Shown: piece after piece, positions 1 through 7,175 of the stretch | Numbering within the stretch: position 1 is the first letter of the stretch | Layout: each line of letters opens with the position of its first letter | From: a virus | Strand: one strand, 5' to 3' | Virus record (IMG/VR): IMGVR_UViG_3300009161_000138 | Span: 1-34,185 of that record | Length of the DNA: 34,185 bases | Notes under the pieces: model-generated | Told to the model about the DNA's origin: nothing | The model's input: the letters and a program-made list of their open reading frames with translations, nothing else | The model's database searches: none | Program-made: the position numbers and the translations under genes

Positions 1-1
1 C

Positions 2-307
2 ATCTCAGTTTGGAAGCCATATGATCACGCAACTGAAAAGCTGGTTTCTGCCGCTCCGCATCTTTATGATGGAATGTGCTGTTTGGTTGCCGTGGAGCCT
101 TTGACTGCTGACGAGCTTAAAGCACGGGTTGACACGCAATGGCAAGTTATCCGCACACAGCGCAACCAGATGCTCAAGGACTCAGACTGGACGCAAGTGG
201 CTGACGCTCCGGTGGACAATCTGACTTGGGCGGTCTACCGGCAAGCGCTGCGGGACATTACCAAGCAGGCCGATCCGTTCAACATTACATGGCCTAAACA
301 ACCATAG
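2..307 (+). CDS. Phage tail assembly chaperone-like protein, 5'-truncated
   Basis: The reading frame is open from the window edge, so the N-terminus is missing; 101 residues are visible. The internal ATG at 74 lacks a Shine-Dalgarno and sits inside continuous coding sequence, so it is probably not the start. The C-terminal part carries the pattern of the Phage_tail_APC family: an R-x2-R-N-x-M-L-x2-SDWTQ stretch, then W-x2-YRQALRDI, ending in a TWP motif. Such proteins are typically encoded beside tail fibre genes and are thought to help fibre or tail assembly in the host cytoplasm; that role is inferred from family and position. It lies 8 bases upstream of a repetitive tail protein gene on the same strand. 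Confidence 0.75.
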   Translation: MSVWKPYDHATEKLVSAAPHLYDGMCCLVAVEPLTADELKARVDTQWQVIRTQRNQMLKDSDWTQVADAPVDNLTWAVYRQALRDITKQADPFNITWPKQP

Positions 308-315
308 TGTGAGTC

Positions 316-1668
316 ATGGCCGCAGCGTTTCAATCAGGCGCATTTGAACCGACTGCGTTTGAGGTTGGAAGCGCTGGGTCAATAACCGGTGTAACTGCGT
401 CCGGCGCAGTTGGTTCTGCCACTTCATCTGTAGCTGTTGGGCTTACGGGCGTAAATGCAGCAGGGTCTGTTGGTGGTTTAAATTATGTAGTGCCACTTAC
501 CGGAGACTCGGCGTCCGGCGCAGTTGGTTCAGTTACTTCTTCATTAACCATATCTTTATCTGGTGTTTCGGCATCAGGTTTAGCAGGATATGCAAGTGTA
601 GCTGGGGCTGGAGCGTTCCAGTCTGGTGCATTTGAGCCGACCGCATTTGAAGTTGGCAACGGTGGTGGTAGTGATGTAACGGTAGCTATAACAGGCGTAG
701 CTGCGTCTGGGTTAGTTGGTTCCGCCACCCAATCAAAGTCTGTTGCACTTACAGCAAATGCGGCATCAGGCTTAGTTAATTCCCCTACTGCATCTCAATC
801 TGTTGCACTTACCGGGGTATCTGCTGCTGGGGCAACAGGCTCCGTAGTATTTAGTGCTGTAATTACCGGGGTTTCTGCATCCGGCTCTGTTGGTTCAGTA
901 ACTGTTGGAGCGCGGTCAGTTGCGATTACCGGCAACGCCGCATCTGGGTTAGTTAATACAGCCACTCCAACTTCTACGGTAAGCATTACGGGTGCCGCAG
1001 CATCTGGGGCCGTAGGTTCAGTATCACTCAGTGCAACAACAGCACTTACTGGGAATTCTGCATCAGGCTCTGTCGGCACGGTAACGGTTGCCGCGCGTAG
1101 TTTTGCTCTGACTGGGGTATCTGCCGATGGTGCGGTTGGGTCAGTCACTCAGTCTATACCCAGAACTTTATCGGGTGTTTCTGGCACAGGCTCTGTCGGC
1201 ACCGTAACAAATTCGGTTACTGTCGCACTAACCGGTAACTCTGCATCAGGCGCGGTTGATACAGTAGTTTATGGACGCCCGCTGACTGGGGTATCCGCAT
1301 CTGGCTCAGTCGGCACTCTTGTTGCTGGGTTTGGAGTAGCGGGTACACAAGCTGCGGGTTCGGTTGGAATCCCAACTACTAATAGAACGGTTGCTTTGAC
1401 CGGCGCGGCATCGACCGCATCTGTCGGGACAATGACTGGTGAAGCCATATACTATGCTTCAATTTCTGGCAATTCTCTTTCCGGTGCCGTACAATCTGTA
1501 TCAATAGGGCAGAGGCTTGTAGCAATTACAGGTAGCCGTGCAATGGGCGCGGTTGGCGATTTTGGCGTTCTTTACTGGAGCATCATCAACGATAACCAAA
1601 CCCCCAACTGGACAAGCATAAATGATACGCAGACTCCGGTTTGGGAAGTTGTAGACGACCTGTTATAA
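316..1668 (+). CDS. Repetitive Gly/Ala/Ser/Val tail-region structural protein
   Basis: 450 residues, nearly all made of about 19 imperfect copies of a 17-20 residue unit of the form L-T-G-V-S-A-S-G-S-V-G-S-V-T followed by a variable hydrophobic stretch. A second motif, AFQSGAFEPTAFEVG, occurs at residues 4-18 and again near residue 100. The C-terminus changes character to a tandem aromatic motif (I-N-D-N-Q-T-P-x-W, then I-N-D-T-Q-T-P-x-W). Alternating small and beta-branched residues suggest stacked beta-strands, as in fibrous appendages. There is no signal peptide, membrane segment or enzyme motif. Position between a tail chaperone and the S74 fibre suggests a tail appendage. The start has only a weak ribosome-binding site. 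I know no family name for it; the structural role is inference. Confidence 0.7.
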   Translation: MAAAFQSGAFEPTAFEVGSAGSITGVTASGAVGSATSSVAVGLTGVNAAGSVGGLNYVVPLTGDSASGAVGSVTSSLTISLSGVSASGLAGYASVAGAGAFQSGAFEPTAFEVGNGGGSDVTVAITGVAASGLVGSATQSKSVALTANAASGLVNSPTASQSVALTGVSAAGATGSVVFSAVITGVSASGSVGSVTVGARSVAITGNAASGLVNTATPTSTVSITGAAASGAVGSVSLSATTALTGNSASGSVGTVTVAARSFALTGVSADGAVGSVTQSIPRTLSGVSGTGSVGTVTNSVTVALTGNSASGAVDTVVYGRPLTGVSASGSVGTLVAGFGVAGTQAAGSVGIPTTNRTVALTGAASTASVGTMTGEAIYYASISGNSLSGAVQSVSIGQRLVAITGSRAMGAVGDFGVLYWSIINDNQTPNWTSINDTQTPVWEVVDDLL

Positions 1669-1684
1669 CCAACCGAGGTGATCT

Positions 1685-2179
1685 GTGAGTCTGGGTTGGG
1701 GTGACAATACTTGGGGGGCAAACGGCTGGGGCGGTACGCTCGCTGCAACAGGTACTTCGGCAACAGGGAATGTCGGAACTGTAGGAGCAAACCCAACTGT
1801 TTCCATATCTGGGGTTGGATCGTCTGGACTGGTTGGTAGCGTAATAGCTTCTCCCCCTCTGTTGGGGGTATTGGGGTCTGGGCTTACAGGATCTCCGGTT
1901 GTTACAATCTCCAAAGCTATAAGTGGGGTTGTTGGGTCAGGAAATGTTGGAACTGTAGAGTATGCAAAAGTTGGGGTGCTAACTAACGTATCGGCAAGTG
2001 GTTTTGTTGGGGCAGTAACGGTAAGTAAGGTAGTTGCTCTAACGGGTGTAACGGCAAACGGTAGGGCTGGAAATGTTGGGTATAGGTATTGGATGGCTAT
2101 AGATGACAACCAAACACCCACTTGGACGGCCATCAACAATAATGAATCCCCAAATTGGGCATTGATCACGACAATTTAA
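1685..2179 (+). CDS. Short repeat-bearing structural protein, paralogue of the preceding gene
   Basis: 164 residues starting at GTG, with GAGGTG at 1675-1680 as ribosome-binding site; this is the only well-supported start. The N-terminus has the W-G-rich run GWGDNTWGANGWGG. About six units of the same G-V-x-A-S-G-x-V-G-x-V repeat seen in the preceding gene follow. The end again carries two D-N-Q-T-P-x-W / N-N-E-S-P-x-W motifs, so the two genes share both repeat and C-terminal cap and probably arose by duplication. They lie in different frames, 16 bases apart. A similar W-G motif recurs in the nozzle-like protein starting at 7612, which argues for a shared structural setting in the tail. Function beyond that is unknown. 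Confidence 0.7.
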   Translation: MSLGWGDNTWGANGWGGTLAATGTSATGNVGTVGANPTVSISGVGSSGLVGSVIASPPLLGVLGSGLTGSPVVTISKAISGVVGSGNVGTVEYAKVGVLTNVSASGFVGAVTVSKVVALTGVTANGRAGNVGYRYWMAIDDNQTPTWTAINNNESPNWALITTI

Positions 2180-2188
2180 GGACTTGAA

Positions 2189-4786
2189 ATGGCTACTTCA
2201 TATACCACGCTACTAGGGTTTGCCCTCCCTGCTACGGGGGAGCTATCAGGGACTTGGGGCGATACGGTCAATAACTACATTTCAAACTATATTGACGCTG
2301 CTGTTGCCGGGGCGCAGACGGTTACGACCGACACGACGCTAACTAAAACGACCAACGCAAGTCTTGGATCTACATCATCTCAATATGCGATTATCATCGC
2401 GTCTCCAGCATCAGCCAACATCACTATCACGGCACCGGCAGCGAGCAAGATCTACACGATCATCAATACGTCAGGGACGTACACGGTCAAGATTTGCGGT
2501 GCTGGACCCACGACAGGTGTCACACTAGGTGTGAATGAAAAGGCTCAGGTTGCTTGGAACGGTTCGGACTTTATCAAGATCAGCAACACAGGCGGCGCAG
2601 CTTCGTTCACCAACGTCACTGTTACAGGCACAACCACTTTATCTGGCCTGACAGCTTCTACGGCACTGGCACTGGACGCCAGCAAGAACGTAGTGAGCGT
2701 GACCAACACGGGTACTGGGAACAATGTCTTGTCCGCGTCTCCTACGCTAACAGGAACAATTGCTGGTGCGAGCCTGTCGTTGAGTTCATTGACTTCTGGT
2801 CGCGTGACATATGCTGGTACATCTGGCCTACTCCAAGACTCTGCAAACCTGACGTTCGATGGTACGAATTTAGGTGTTGGTGGAAGTGGAGATCCGTTTG
2901 GCAGATTTTATGGGCGTAGTGTTGGGCTGACATCATCGTCAAGTGCGTTCTTTGAAATCAATGCTGCAACAGGTAGTTCTTCAGGTATTGACTTTGGAGT
3001 AAATGCTTCTCGTACCGCAGGAATTACCAGTAATACAACGGAAACCAACTTCACTACGCTGGGCGCAACTCCGTTGCTGTTCGGTATTAACGGCTCCGAA
3101 CAAATGCGCCTGACCAGCACGGGGCTGGGTATTGGGACGAGTTCGCCGGGATACAAACTGGAGGTAACTGGAACTGCTGCAATTAGCGGGGCTGTCACTT
3201 TGTCCGGCGGTACAGCCAGTGGTGTTGCCTATCTCAACGGTTCCAAGGTCTTGACCACTGGGTCTGCGCTGACGTTTGATGGCGCTGGCACATTGGTTTC
3301 AGGGGCTGGTGGTACAGGAACAAACAATAGCGTATTGCGACTCAATGGAAGCGATGCTTCAAGTTACGGTTCGTATCTTCAGTTTCAACGTAACAGCGTA
3401 AATAAATGGACTATTGGCACCGACAGCGGCATCAATGGCGGGACAAGTGATGACCTAACAATATTTGGCACGGCATCACAACGATTTTATGCTTCATCTA
3501 CCGAACAAATGCGCCTGACCAGCACGGGACTGGGTATTGGGACAAGTTCGCCTGCTTCTAAGCTGGACGTCACAGGTAATGCACGTTTTGCCGGGACTAC
3601 AAACTCTGTAAAATTTTCAATTATTAATACTGGCGGTGAAACCACCATCGCAAGAGATGATTCAACAGGTTCTCAATTTGGAGTTGCATACGCTACAAAC
3701 TTTTTTGCAACAGGTGCTTATCCGATGTTGTTCTGGACAAACGGCAACGAACGGATGCGTCTCGACTCCTCTGGCAACCTTGGTATTGGTGGGACAGCAA
3801 ACAACTATGCGGGTTTTAAAACTCTGGCTGTAATTGGACCTGATGCTACACATTCAGGTATTGTCCGAGTCAGAACATCCGATGATGCCATTGGCATGAA
3901 TATTTATGCCGATTCCACAGGCCCTTTGTTCAATACTACAAACAATCCGCTTCGTTTTTTGATTAGCGATACCGAACGGATGCGCCTCGACTCCTCCGGA
4001 AACCTTGGTCTGGGGGTTACGCCGAGTGCTTGGACAACTTCATCAACTGCTAAAGCATTTGAAATCGGCACGGTTGGTAATGCACTTTATGGATTTTCTG
4101 GGTCAAATATAAATTTGACATCAGGTGCTTATTACAACTCAGGATGGAAATATGCAGTTAGTTCTTTGCCTGTAAGTTACTACAACCAAAGCAACGGGGT
4201 TCACTCTTGGTACAACGCCCCCTCCGGCACAGCAGGTAATGCAATCACATTCACACAGGCAATGACGCTGGATGCCTCCGGCAACCTGCTGGTGGGGACT
4301 ACAAGTTCATCGGGCGCAGGTGCAGGTATAGTTTTATCGTCTAGCGGCGTAGGTGCGTTTACCAGAAACAATGTCAACTATGTTAATTATATTAGCAATT
4401 TAACTACAAGTGGGAACGCAGGGTTTATTACTTTTCAATATGGAACAAGCCAAACTGAAATTGGCTCAATTTCAACAGCAACTGGCACCGTAACCTTATA
4501 CAACACCACATCTGACCAAAGGTTAAAAGAAAATATTCAAGACGCTGAATCTGCGTCTGATTTGATTGATGCAATCCAAGTCCGACAGTTTGATTGGAAG
4601 TCAGATAACACTCATCAACGTTATGGCTTTGTTGCTCAAGAACTTGTTACGATAGCACCTGAAGCTGTATACCAACCCCAAGACGAAGATAAAATGATGG
4701 CTGTGGACTATTCCAAACTGGTCCCAATGTTAGTCAAAGAAATCCAATCCCTTCGTATCCGTATCGCCCAACTGGAGGCAAAATGA
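2189..4786 (+). CDS. Tail fibre/spike protein with C-terminal peptidase S74 intramolecular chaperone
   Basis: 865 residues. The N-terminus (about 1-130) resembles phage fibre attachment regions (T-L-L-G-F-A-L-P-x-T-G-E-L-S-G-T-W-G-D). The middle holds at least five beta-type repeats of the form E-R-M-R-L-D-S-S-G-N-L-G-I-G near residues 303, 438, 520, 595 and 690. The last 91 residues are a peptidase S74 (endosialidase-type) chaperone domain: SDQRLKENI at 775-783, then R-Q-F-D-W and Y-G-F-V-A-Q-E-L, and a terminal coiled coil. In this family the Ser/Lys pair of S-D-x-R-L-K drives self-cleavage just before the Ser, after the domain has trimerised the fibre; Ser775 is therefore the predicted cut site. 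The protein probably contacts the host receptor. A 52-base near-identical repeat lies within it. Confidence 0.93.
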   Translation: MATSYTTLLGFALPATGELSGTWGDTVNNYISNYIDAAVAGAQTVTTDTTLTKTTNASLGSTSSQYAIIIASPASANITITAPAASKIYTIINTSGTYTVKICGAGPTTGVTLGVNEKAQVAWNGSDFIKISNTGGAASFTNVTVTGTTTLSGLTASTALALDASKNVVSVTNTGTGNNVLSASPTLTGTIAGASLSLSSLTSGRVTYAGTSGLLQDSANLTFDGTNLGVGGSGDPFGRFYGRSVGLTSSSSAFFEINAATGSSSGIDFGVNASRTAGITSNTTETNFTTLGATPLLFGINGSEQMRLTSTGLGIGTSSPGYKLEVTGTAAISGAVTLSGGTASGVAYLNGSKVLTTGSALTFDGAGTLVSGAGGTGTNNSVLRLNGSDASSYGSYLQFQRNSVNKWTIGTDSGINGGTSDDLTIFGTASQRFYASSTEQMRLTSTGLGIGTSSPASKLDVTGNARFAGTTNSVKFSIINTGGETTIARDDSTGSQFGVAYATNFFATGAYPMLFWTNGNERMRLDSSGNLGIGGTANNYAGFKTLAVIGPDATHSGIVRVRTSDDAIGMNIYADSTGPLFNTTNNPLRFLISDTERMRLDSSGNLGLGVTPSAWTTSSTAKAFEIGTVGNALYGFSGSNINLTSGAYYNSGWKYAVSSLPVSYYNQSNGVHSWYNAPSGTAGNAITFTQAMTLDASGNLLVGTTSSSGAGAGIVLSSSGVGAFTRNNVNYVNYISNLTTSGNAGFITFQYGTSQTEIGSISTATGTVTLYNTTSDQRLKENIQDAESASDLIDAIQVRQFDWKSDNTHQRYGFVAQELVTIAPEAVYQPQDEDKMMAVDYSKLVPMLVKEIQSLRIRIAQLEAK
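3096..3552 (+). repeat. 52-bp direct repeat inside the tail fibre gene (3096-3147 and 3501-3552)
   Basis: The two copies differ at only two positions by eye (50 of 52 identical) although the flanking fibre sequence is diverged. They encode the motif S/T-E-Q-M-R-L-T-S-T-G-L-G-I-G-T-S-S-P. Nucleotide identity this high within an otherwise diverged repeat family suggests recent duplication or gene conversion between fibre repeats. Confidence 0.8.
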
Positions 4787-4938
4787 TTCAAATTGATGGA
4801 AAAACAGTTGATTTGACAAAGCCCCAGACATGGGGAAATTCAATCCAAATTAAACCCAATGGTTTTATTCAACAGACCAAAAACGGCGTGACAACTATTG
4901 TTCAGCCTACACCACAACCTTTAAAGGAAGCAAAATGA
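4783..4938 (+). CDS. Small hypothetical protein (51 aa), tail fibre-linked
   Basis: The ATG overlaps the stop of the fibre gene (ATGA) and its own TGA overlaps the ATG of the next gene (ATGA), so it fits the operon exactly. A GGAGG-type ribosome-binding site lies about 7 bases upstream. The product starts MIQIDGKTVD, is polar and short, and has no membrane segment or cysteine. I recognise no family. Its position directly behind an S74 fibre suggests a small fibre-associated or assembly protein, which is inference. The tight overlap on both sides is the main evidence that it is translated. Confidence 0.7.
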   Translation: MIQIDGKTVDLTKPQTWGNSIQIKPNGFIQQTKNGVTTIVQPTPQPLKEAK

Positions 4939-5255
4939 CTACTTTCACATGGACCGTATCCCAACTCGACTGCTACCCGCAAGCAGAAGGCCAGACGGAC
5001 GTAGTGTTCACTGTTCACTGGACCTGCTCCGGCACAGACGGCACTTACAACGGCTCGGTCTACTCGACCTGCGCTGTTACCTATGTAGCTGGTACACCCT
5101 ACACGCCGTTTGCTGATCTGACTCAAGACATTGTACTTGGCTGGATCTGGGCTGGCGGTGTAGATCAAGCATCTGCCGAAGCTGCTGTGCAGCAGCAGAT
5201 CAACAATCAGATCAACCCACCTGTCGTTTCACCTCAACTTCCTTGGACTAACTAA
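4935..5255 (+). CDS. Conserved phage protein (MTTFTWTVSQLDCYPQ type, DUF7936-like)
   Basis: 106 residues. The N-terminus M-T-T-F-T-W-T-V-S-Q-L-D-C-Y-P-Q, followed by G-Q-T-D-V-V-F-T-V-H-W, matches a small protein I know as common in tail regions of uncultured phages; the DUF7936 label is from memory. The middle looks like a beta-sandwich (alternating T/V/Y), and the C-terminus is helical (A-E-A-A-V-Q-Q-Q-I) with a Pro-rich end. No catalytic motif is visible. It is coupled by ATGA to the upstream 51-codon gene and ends one base before the next ATG. A virion or tail-associated role is likely from context, but the function is unknown. Confidence 0.75.
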   Translation: MTTFTWTVSQLDCYPQAEGQTDVVFTVHWTCSGTDGTYNGSVYSTCAVTYVAGTPYTPFADLTQDIVLGWIWAGGVDQASAEAAVQQQINNQINPPVVSPQLPWTN

Positions 5256-5423
5256 ATGGAAAACACCGAAATCACCCTCAAGCTGCCACTGGCTCAAGTC
5301 AACCTGATCATGGCTGCGCTGGGCAAAGCTCCGTACGAAGCGGTTGCTGATGTCGTTCAGTCGATCCGCGAGCAGGCGATCCCGCAGGTGCCCATGCCCA
5401 AAGTTGAAGAGCCACAGGTCTGA
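5256..5423 (+). CDS. Small conserved hypothetical protein (55 aa)
   Basis: The ATG follows the upstream TAA directly. The product begins MENTEITLKLPLAQVNLIMA and continues with A-L-G-K-x-P-Y-E-x-V-A-D-V-V-Q-x-I-R-x-Q. This resembles short proteins I have seen next to the preceding gene type in other phages. It is predicted to be one beta-strand followed by two helices, with a Pro/Glu-rich end (VPMPKVEEPQV). There is no membrane segment. It ends the first tail cluster; the 74 bases after it hold a hairpin. Function unknown. Confidence 0.7.
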   Translation: MENTEITLKLPLAQVNLIMAALGKAPYEAVADVVQSIREQAIPQVPMPKVEEPQV

Positions 5424-5457
5424 AGAAGTAATCTTGTTGTCGTACTCAAACGGCATA

Positions 5458-5491
5458 CTCGGGGCGGGCACTTGCCCGCCTAACCCCGGAG
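5458..5491 (+). promoter_or_regulatory. GC-rich hairpin upstream of the acidic-protein gene
   Basis: A perfect inverted repeat, GGCGGGCA at 5463-5470 and TGCCCGCC at 5473-5480, forms an 8-bp stem. No U tract follows, so it is not a standard intrinsic terminator. Flanking CTC (5458-5460) could also pair with GAG of the Shine-Dalgarno (5488-5491) to extend the stem, which might weaken translation of the next gene. It could equally be an RNA processing or stabilising element. Confidence 0.5.
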
Positions 5492-5497
5492 ATTCCC

Positions 5498-5737
5498 ATG
5501 AAAGACTTGATCATTGATGCGATTGATGGTTCGGAGCCGATTGACGCGCTGAACGGTTTGTTTTCTGTTGCGTTTGCTGTCGCTGTTGAAAGCGGCATCA
5601 ACGAGTTCACCCTATCATCGCTATTCTCTTCACACATCGAAGCCCAGTTTGAAGTTGCTGCCAACGCAGTTGCTGAAGCAGGTGACGCTGAAGACGAAGA
5701 CGAAGACGAAGAAGACGACGAACAGACCGACAACTAA
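5498..5737 (+). CDS. Small acidic protein with Asp/Glu-rich tail
   Basis: 79 residues with a clear ribosome-binding site (GGAG at 5488-5491) seven bases before ATG. Residues 1-60 look like a compact helical domain (MKDLIIDAIDGSEPIDAL onward). The last 20 or so are almost purely acidic (D-E-D-E-D-E-E-D-D-E) and end in EQTDN. A similar acidic tail ending EQTDQ occurs in the unrelated early gene at 28852-29151. The gene is bracketed by two GC-rich hairpins, which gives it the look of an inserted cassette. No family recognised. Acidic tails can mimic DNA or bind basic proteins, but nothing here proves that. Confidence 0.7.
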   Translation: MKDLIIDAIDGSEPIDALNGLFSVAFAVAVESGINEFTLSSLFSSHIEAQFEVAANAVAEAGDAEDEDEDEEDDEQTDN

Positions 5738-5744
5738 GGTCAGG

Positions 5745-5767
5745 CCCCGGTGCGACCCACCGGGGTG
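5745..5767 (+). promoter_or_regulatory. Hairpin covering the ribosome-binding site of the HNH endonuclease gene
   Basis: CCCCGGTG (5745-5752) and CACCGGGG (5758-5765) form a perfect 8-bp GC-rich stem with a 5-base loop. The right arm contains GGGG of the only plausible Shine-Dalgarno (GGGGTG, 5762-5767), five bases before the ATG at 5773. There is no U tract. The structure should hide the ribosome-binding site in long transcripts; it could also be a weak terminator. Confidence 0.6.
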
Positions 5768-5772
5768 TTCAA

Positions 5773-6213
5773 ATGCCTTCTTGCGCTGTATGTGCTGGCG
5801 AGTTTGCCAGAGAAGACCTGATTATTCATGGTCGCAAGGATTACTTTCTGTGCCGCCCCTGTAAAGCCGATGTAAACCGCCTTGATCGGTTTGGACTGTC
5901 CCCCACAGATTATGACTTTTTGTTGAAACTTCAGGGATATAATTGCGCTATCTGTCACAACCCCCTCAAACTCAAGCAGTACAAGTTTGCAGTAGACCAC
6001 TGCCACGACTCTGATGATGTTCGTGGGATCTTGTGTAAACGATGTAACACAGCGCTAGGTAGCTTTGACGATGACCCGGATATGATTTTGAGAGCCGCAG
6101 AATACTTGAACAACCCGCCAGCCTTGGGTAGAGTCAAACGACATGATGGGCGCAAAAAAGTGTCGTTTCTACGAAGTGAGTACATAAGGATGCACGGAAA
6201 TGGAAATAGCTGA
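5773..6213 (+). CDS. HNH endonuclease, recombination endonuclease VII type
   Basis: 146 residues. An N-terminal CxxC pair (C4/C7 with C27/C30) is followed by the endonuclease VII-type His-Me finger core: C58-x2-C61, D75-H-C-H78, then R-G-I-L-C88-K-R-C91-N-T-A-L-G. In this family the two CxxC pairs bind structural zinc, and the DHxH His and the Asn act at the metal-dependent cleavage site. Free-standing phage enzymes of this kind act as junction-resolving or homing nucleases. It is shorter than T4 endonuclease VII (157 residues) and has an extra N-terminal zinc knuckle. Its ribosome-binding site lies in a hairpin. It sits just before the lysis genes, and its end overlaps the next start by 14 bases. 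Whether it resolves junctions or is a selfish mobile gene cannot be told. Confidence 0.88.
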   Translation: MPSCAVCAGEFAREDLIIHGRKDYFLCRPCKADVNRLDRFGLSPTDYDFLLKLQGYNCAICHNPLKLKQYKFAVDHCHDSDDVRGILCKRCNTALGSFDDDPDMILRAAEYLNNPPALGRVKRHDGRKKVSFLRSEYIRMHGNGNS

Positions 6214-6355
6214 ACTTTTCCTAAAAGCATGGCCCGTGCTTCTTGGTCTGGTGACGCTCATCATTGTGCTGTCCAAGCTTGACTTGCGCGTGGCGGTGCT
6301 TGAGGAAAAAGTCAAGTCCGCATTCGAAATTATCAACAAGATGAAGGATAAGTAA
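6200..6355 (+). CDS. Small single-TM protein with coiled-coil tail (51 aa), lysis region
   Basis: The ATG lies inside the end of the HNH gene, and the TAA overlaps the next ATG (TAATG). The ribosome-binding region is AAGGATGCACGGAA upstream. The product has one hydrophobic helix (about residues 9-25: A-W-P-V-L-L-G-L-V-T-L-I-I-V-L) followed by a heptad-like charged helix (V-L-E-E-K-V-K-S-A-F-E-I-I-N-K). Position right before an endolysin suggests a small holin-like, antiholin or spanin-related protein, but no lipobox or signal peptide is visible. Function is inference from topology and context. Confidence 0.7.
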   Translation: MEIAELFLKAWPVLLGLVTLIIVLSKLDLRVAVLEEKVKSAFEIINKMKDK

Positions 6356-6666
6356 TGAGCGAAAAACTTGAAGCCAAGAGCCAGCTAATCGAAAAGACTG
6401 CCTTTGCCGTCTTGCCAATCCTTTTTACTTGTGTCGTCTACTTGATGTCTTCACTGGACAAACTCAGTCACGACGTAACGGTACTTAACGCAAAGATAAG
6501 TCTGGTTGTAACGTCCGACAACAAACAAGCCGCCAACTCCGGGGCTGAACTGGCGCGAGAAAAACTGCGACAGGATCTTGAGAAACAGATCCACGAGAAC
6601 CGGGAACTGATTCACATTAACCGTGAGCGCATTGTAATTCTCGAAGAACGGATGGCGAGGAAATAA
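6355..6666 (+). CDS. Membrane-anchored coiled-coil protein, lysis cassette (DUF7201-like)
   Basis: 103 residues. The N-terminus M-S-E-K-L-E-A-x-S-Q-L-I-E-K leads into one TM helix (about 14-33, F-A-V-L-P-I-L-F-T-C-V-V-Y-L). A long amphipathic helix rich in E/K/R follows (residues 60-103, L-A-R-E-K-L-R-Q-D-L-E-K-Q). This layout matches a small phage protein that I recall next to endolysins in uncultured phages; the DUF7201 label is from memory. N-in membrane anchor plus periplasmic coiled coil would suit an i-spanin-like role, but no o-spanin gene is apparent. It overlaps both neighbours by one base (TAATG), so it is translationally coupled to the endolysin. Confidence 0.75.
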   Translation: MSEKLEAKSQLIEKTAFAVLPILFTCVVYLMSSLDKLSHDVTVLNAKISLVVTSDNKQAANSGAELAREKLRQDLEKQIHENRELIHINRERIVILEERMARK

Positions 6667-7175
6667 TGGCTGACTTCAACCCCGCCTTTGAAAAAATGAT
6701 CCACGACGAAGGTGGATACCAATTAACCGACATTTCTGGTGACCGGGGAGGACAGACGTATGCAGGAATCGCAAGAAAACCAAACCCCGACTGGGCAGGG
6801 TGGCAGTTCATCGACCGTAAAGACTTTGGGTCAGCTACGCCTTTGGTCCGTGAATTCTATAAATCTAATTTTTGGGATCGTGTCCGAGGTGACGAGCTTA
6901 CGAACCAAGCTATTGCCGAGACAATCTTCAACTTCTCCGTCAACACCGGAGTCGGGGTCGCAGCCAAGCTCGCCCAACTCATCGTCGGCGTCACTCCAGA
7001 CGGCGCAATCGGCGCAAAAACCGTCGAACGCTTAAACATCTGTACGCCAGAAAAGTTTCTCCCCGCATACGCCCTTGCCAAAATCAGCCGGTACGCGCAG
7101 ATCTGTAACAAGGACCGAGGGCAATCTAAATTCCTTCTCGGCTGGATCAATCGTACCCTGCAAGGACTCAAGTAA
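6666..7175 (+). CDS. Endolysin, glycoside hydrolase family 108 muramidase
   Basis: 169 residues. The N-terminal domain carries the GH108 signature: F-E-K-M-I-H-D-E15-G-G-Y, with E15 as the expected catalytic acid, then D-R-G-G-Q-T-Y-A-G-I-A at about 26-36 and F-Y-K-x2-F-W-D. The C-terminal half matches the peptidoglycan-binding domain that accompanies this family (N-F-S-V-N-T-G, D-G-A-I-G-A-K-T, W-I-N-R). The enzyme cuts the N-acetylmuramic acid to N-acetylglucosamine bond of peptidoglycan at the end of infection. No signal peptide is present, so it needs a holin; a three-TM holin gene follows immediately, sharing one base (TAATG). Length is normal for the family. Confidence 0.93.
   Translation: MADFNPAFEKMIHDEGGYQLTDISGDRGGQTYAGIARKPNPDWAGWQFIDRKDFGSATPLVREFYKSNFWDRVRGDELTNQAIAETIFNFSVNTGVGVAAKLAQLIVGVTPDGAIGAKTVERLNICTPEKFLPAYALAKISRYAQICNKDRGQSKFLLGWINRTLQGLK

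Noticed and set aside
316-1668. Regular short repeats that could suggest a CRISPR array
   Set aside because: The repeats are imperfect, in frame, about 51-60 bases apart with no unique spacers, and encode a continuous protein.
795-2169. Minus-strand ORFs opposite the repeat proteins
   Set aside because: They mirror the repetitive codon pattern of the plus-strand genes, start without ribosome-binding sites and point against the operon.
5424-5460. Possible plus-strand promoter (TTGTTG with a weak TACTCG)
   Set aside because: The -10 matches the consensus at too few positions; the interval is better explained by the hairpin and leader of the acidic gene.
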